15,427 bases of DNA from CANHEE01 sp043777755 (lineage in GTDB: Bacteria > Bacteroidota > Bacteroidia > Chitinophagales > Saprospiraceae): positions 1 to 15,427 of the forward strand of contig JAYWHK010000001.1 in NCBI GenBank assembly GCA_043777755.1, in the 5' to 3' direction. Of the stretch, positions 13,116-15,427 are shown one piece after another (the first letter of the stretch is position 1; every line of letters begins with the position of its first letter). Under the pieces are notes generated by a model. It ran no database searches. It was given only the letters and a program-made list of their open reading frames with translations, and was not told where the DNA came from. Position numbers and translations under genes: made by a program.

Positions 13116-14744
13116 TTATTTAGCGTACACAATCATTGGTGTTTGAGGACCAAAACGTTCTGGTGTAAGAAGGCGATATAGAAAAGGCATTGAAGCAAGT
13201 GTTTTCTCAACCGTAGGAATAAAAGGAGCTTTAATATTATGTGTTGGATAAGTTTCTATTAAATATGCAGCAAGTTCAGGGTAAATTGTATAGACCAAAC
13301 GATAAAATAAGTCATCTGATTCGTCTTGCGTAGTATTTTCTAACTCCATTAATTGAATTATTGTATCTATCTCTTTATCAAATACTTGTCCAAATCCTTT
13401 TACAAAGAAAAGAGAAACCCCTTTTTCATTTTTTCCAAATTGTTTTTCAAATGATTTTTTTTGATTTTCAATTTGCAGTGCAACCTCTTTTCCAGTGTTT
13501 TGCATTTCACCAGTATTGTAAAAATGGTTAGAATTAATCAATTGCGTTGCTAAATCTTCAATATCTTTTGAAACATACAAAGGCGAGCCAAAAAATGCAA
13601 CATGAGAATTATACATTTTATCAGATGCAGCCCGCCGCTTATCTTGCTCTTCCTGCGAAAAAATCCAAGGCACAAGATGTGGTTTGGTCATTGGTTTGGT
13701 GTACCCTTTTTTATCAAATCCCATCGCTACACCAGTTTGCCACCATTTTTTGTCCCAAAAGATAAGATTCATTTCAAAGGTCGTAGTGTTGGGTTCTACC
13801 GTTTTATTATCACCATTTACGGATAGCCTATACACCAAATATTCACGATTTGTTATGATATTCGTATAGACAAAAAAATCTTTATCCTTGATTTTGCTGT
13901 AAATAAATGCACCAGAATGACGGTATGTCAAATTTTTCACCTGATTTTTAGTTGCTTCATCGCTCTTAATTATCAATGCTAACCAATCAAAAGTATTAAG
14001 TGCAGAGAAAGAAGAGCGATGAGAAAAAATATGATTGTCTAACTCTTGATACAAGAGTTGCTCAAAATAAGGCAGCATTGCAGGTGTTTTTGTTACAGAG
14101 TCTATAATCTCCTCTTCTTTTTTAGCCAATCCAATCTTACTTTCTACGCCCATGAGGTAAGACTGCGTTCCGAACCATACATATTTATCTTTAAAATCAA
14201 AGTAATTATCCGTGGACTTCACCGCTAAGTATCTGTCATAATAAGCAGTAGGTTCAATGTTGTCAATCATTGGTTCTAAATAATCAAAAATTTCTTTTGC
14301 TACATCAAGTACAGCACCATTAGGACTAAACAAACATGGTTCATTGTGCTTGTGAATAAAATGAAAAATAATGTAAGCTAAATCTTCTTTATTTAGGTAA
14401 TCTTCTTCGTATTCCGAAAGGTCAAGTAAAGGCAGGGCAAAACCATACAATTCTTTATTGGTTGTTACAAATGCTTTCCAAATGCCAATATCATTGATAA
14501 AATCTTCAAAATAAGCAACAAGAACTATAGCAAGCTCTTTCCGCTTTGCTAAATTTAACGAAGTCTTACCGTCTTGTAAAAAACCATATCCATTCAAAAT
14601 TTTCAACACCTGATTACAAAGTGGTAAAAACTGAGTATCATAACCATTTAAAGGAATTGTATAAGGTGCGTGCTTTATCCACTCCGAAATAGAAATAAAA
14701 TTAGGATTAGAAGAAGACAATGCTGCTTTTTTCTTAAATTTCAT
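13116..14744 (-). CDS. Uncharacterised cytoplasmic protein, possibly DUF3843-like
   Basis: The product is 542 residues from the ATG at 14744. An upstream in-frame TTG at 14789 would add 15 low-complexity residues and is not favoured. There is no signal peptide or membrane helix. The N-terminal part, with SEWIKHAPY, CNQVLKILN, LAIVLVAYFEDFINDIGIWKAF and ELYGFALPLLDLSEYEEDYLNKEDLAYIIFHFI, resembles the Bacteroidota domain family DUF3843 as I remember it. The middle has an aromatic-rich, strand-rich segment (VWFGTQSYLMG, RHSGAFIYSKI, TNIITNREYLVYRL, NLIFWDKKWWQTG). The tail is helical and charged. I see no catalytic motif. It lies downstream of the SUI1-type gene with a gap of about 100 bases, so cotranscription is possible. 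Confidence 0.75.
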   Translation of the reverse strand: MKFKKKAALSSSNPNFISISEWIKHAPYTIPLNGYDTQFLPLCNQVLKILNGYGFLQDGKTSLNLAKRKELAIVLVAYFEDFINDIGIWKAFVTTNKELYGFALPLLDLSEYEEDYLNKEDLAYIIFHFIHKHNEPCLFSPNGAVLDVAKEIFDYLEPMIDNIEPTAYYDRYLAVKSTDNYFDFKDKYVWFGTQSYLMGVESKIGLAKKEEEIIDSVTKTPAMLPYFEQLLYQELDNHIFSHRSSFSALNTFDWLALIIKSDEATKNQVKNLTYRHSGAFIYSKIKDKDFFVYTNIITNREYLVYRLSVNGDNKTVEPNTTTFEMNLIFWDKKWWQTGVAMGFDKKGYTKPMTKPHLVPWIFSQEEQDKRRAASDKMYNSHVAFFGSPLYVSKDIEDLATQLINSNHFYNTGEMQNTGKEVALQIENQKKSFEKQFGKNEKGVSLFFVKGFGQVFDKEIDTIIQLMELENTTQDESDDLFYRLVYTIYPELAAYLIETYPTHNIKAPFIPTVEKTLASMPFLYRLLTPERFGPQTPMIVYAK

Positions 14745-14841
14745 CTTATATTTTTTTGTTATTAAAATATATAAATAACTGATTATCAATTATTTAATTA
14801 CTAAAAAAATCATAATTCATAGGTTATTTACCATGTAAATA

Positions 14842-15180
14842 CTACCCCGCTTTTTTCGTATTTTTATACCCCATCTTGAGCAACCACTCCAGTACTTTAT
14901 CTCTCATGTCACCTTGAATGAGGATTTCACCATCTTTTGCAGCACCGCCCGTGCCACATTTTGTTTTTAAGGTTTTACCCAAATCAGAAAGGTCATTTTC
15001 TGTACCCACAAAACCCTTGACGAGCGTAGCGTCTTTGCCACCTCGATTTTTTCTGTCCAACCAAATCCGTAACTGCTGCTTTTCGGGCGCAAGTGTTTCT
15101 ATGATTTCCTCCTCAATCGGTTCAAATTCATAATCAGGATTTGTGGAATATACAATGCCGTATTTATCGTTTTTTTTCAT
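14842..15180 (-). CDS. SUI1/eIF1-family translation initiation factor (YciH-like)
   Basis: This 112-residue protein has a variable acidic N-terminus (1-30) and one SUI1 domain (about 36-108). Signatures are LRIWLDRKNRGGKDATLVKGF (37-57) with the basic RKNRGGK loop, then LKTKCGTGGAAKDGEILIQGD (71-91), the conserved CGTGG-xxKDGEIxxQGD motif, and a final helix RDKVLEWLLKMGYK. Bacterial YciH proteins bind the small ribosomal subunit and influence start-codon selection; E. coli YciH is not essential. It starts at an ATG preceded by an A-rich leader with no Shine-Dalgarno sequence. Its upstream region is filled by the GACTTACGAC repeats. A short hairpin (14825-14841, TATTTAC-CAT-GTAAATA) abuts the stop codon. 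Confidence 0.93.
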   Translation of the reverse strand: MKKNDKYGIVYSTNPDYEFEPIEEEIIETLAPEKQQLRIWLDRKNRGGKDATLVKGFVGTENDLSDLGKTLKTKCGTGGAAKDGEILIQGDMRDKVLEWLLKMGYKNTKKAG

Positions 15181-15192
15181 AATTTTGTTTTA

Positions 15193-15285
15193 GTTGTAAG
15201 TCAAAAAAAGTCCTTTTTAGTCGTAAGTCCTTTGCGTGATGCGTATTTTAGTCGTAAGTCAAAAAGTCTTTTTTAGTCGTAAGTC
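15193..15285. repeat. Scattered GTCGTAAGTC motifs upstream of the SUI1-type gene
   Basis: Four copies of GT(C/T)GTAAGTC lie at 15193-15202, 15220-15229, 15251-15260 and 15276-15285, separated by unequal spacers containing AAAAAGTC words. They are the reverse complement of the motif in the tandem array at 15335-15427, so the two groups could pair. Confidence 0.85.
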
Positions 15286-15334
15286 TGCAAGTTCCCTTAG
15301 TTTTCTATTGTAAAACAATAAATTGAAATACTTA

Positions 15335-15427
15335 TTGACTTATTGACTTACGACTTTTATTTGACTTATTGACTTACGACTTTTATTTGACTTATTGACT
15401 TACGACTTTTATTTGACTTATTGACTT
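15335..15427. repeat. 26-bp tandem repeat running off the window
   Basis: Three identical copies (15335-15360, 15361-15386, 15387-15412) and a fourth cut by the window end share a 26-bp unit made of TTGACTTA twice and then CGACTTTTAT. Units abut directly with no spacers. Each holds one GACTTACGAC. The true array length cannot be seen. Confidence 0.95.

Noticed and set aside
14745..14789. Extended N-terminus of the 13116-14744 gene starting at TTG 14789
   Set aside because: The added 15 residues come from intergenic-like AT sequence, and an ATG at 14744 begins a plausible basic N-terminus.
14825..14841. Hairpin TATTTAC-CAT-GTAAATA as terminator of the SUI1-type gene
   Set aside because: It directly abuts the stop codon, is A/T-rich and short, and the next T run is over 10 bases away, so termination is doubtful.
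15335..15427. Regular 26-bp repeats as a CRISPR array
   Set aside because: Units abut with no spacers between them, each is internally repetitive (TTGACTTA twice), and no cas gene is present. It is a plain tandem repeat.

Overview
The window looks like chromosomal DNA from a member of the Bacteroidota, most likely Cytophagales-like. It is AT-rich. Its start codons have AT-rich leaders without Shine-Dalgarno sequences, and several transcription units carry Bacteroidota-type -7 boxes (TAnnTTTG). The ATP synthase operon ends at atpG with no atpD/atpC, and the a subunit has the extended, secreted N-terminus seen in this phylum. A short GldM-like protein and a protein resembling DUF3843 point the same way. 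No species can be named from the sequence alone.

Layout. (1) 158-2509 (+): an orphan 783-residue protein with about five membrane segments and a C-terminal STAND/AAA-like P-loop ATPase. It faces a tRNA gene with a CAT anticodon (2635-2709, minus) across a strong bidirectional hairpin terminator. (2) 2886-3671 (+): surE, whose promoter overlaps the best promoter candidate for the tRNA; it ends at a second bidirectional terminator. (3) 9884-3828 (-): the operon atpB-atpE-atpF-atpH-atpA-atpG, coding for a, c, b, delta, alpha and gamma. (4) 10274-13060 (+): a secreted CPxS redoxin, a secreted c-type cytochrome/type II copper monooxygenase-like protein, and a membrane-anchored protein resembling the N-terminal half of GldM. 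(5) 13116-14744 (-): a cytoplasmic protein of unknown function, and 14842-15180 (-): an SUI1/YciH-type translation factor. (6) 15185-15427: an array of GACTTACGAC motifs, inverted on one side and a 26-bp tandem repeat on the other, running off the window.

The most unusual part is between genes. The spacers of the ATP synthase operon are long and full of repeats. A 135-bp element occurs twice (atpH/atpA and atpE/atpF spacers), about 88% identical. A 73-bp tandem duplication with a 22-bp perfect inverted repeat sits between atpA and atpG. Arrays of 8-bp period lie just upstream of both the atpF and atpH start codons, and a strong hairpin follows atpE. The long spacers coincide with places where the required subunit ratio changes, so a role in differential expression is possible but unproven.

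Other points of interest are the redoxin and cytochrome/copper modules, usually one protein in related families, here split by a single in-frame stop; the truncated GldM-like protein outside a gliding/T9SS locus; and the membrane-anchored ATPase beside a tRNA, which could be a signalling or defence protein. No mobile element, CRISPR array or rRNA was seen.
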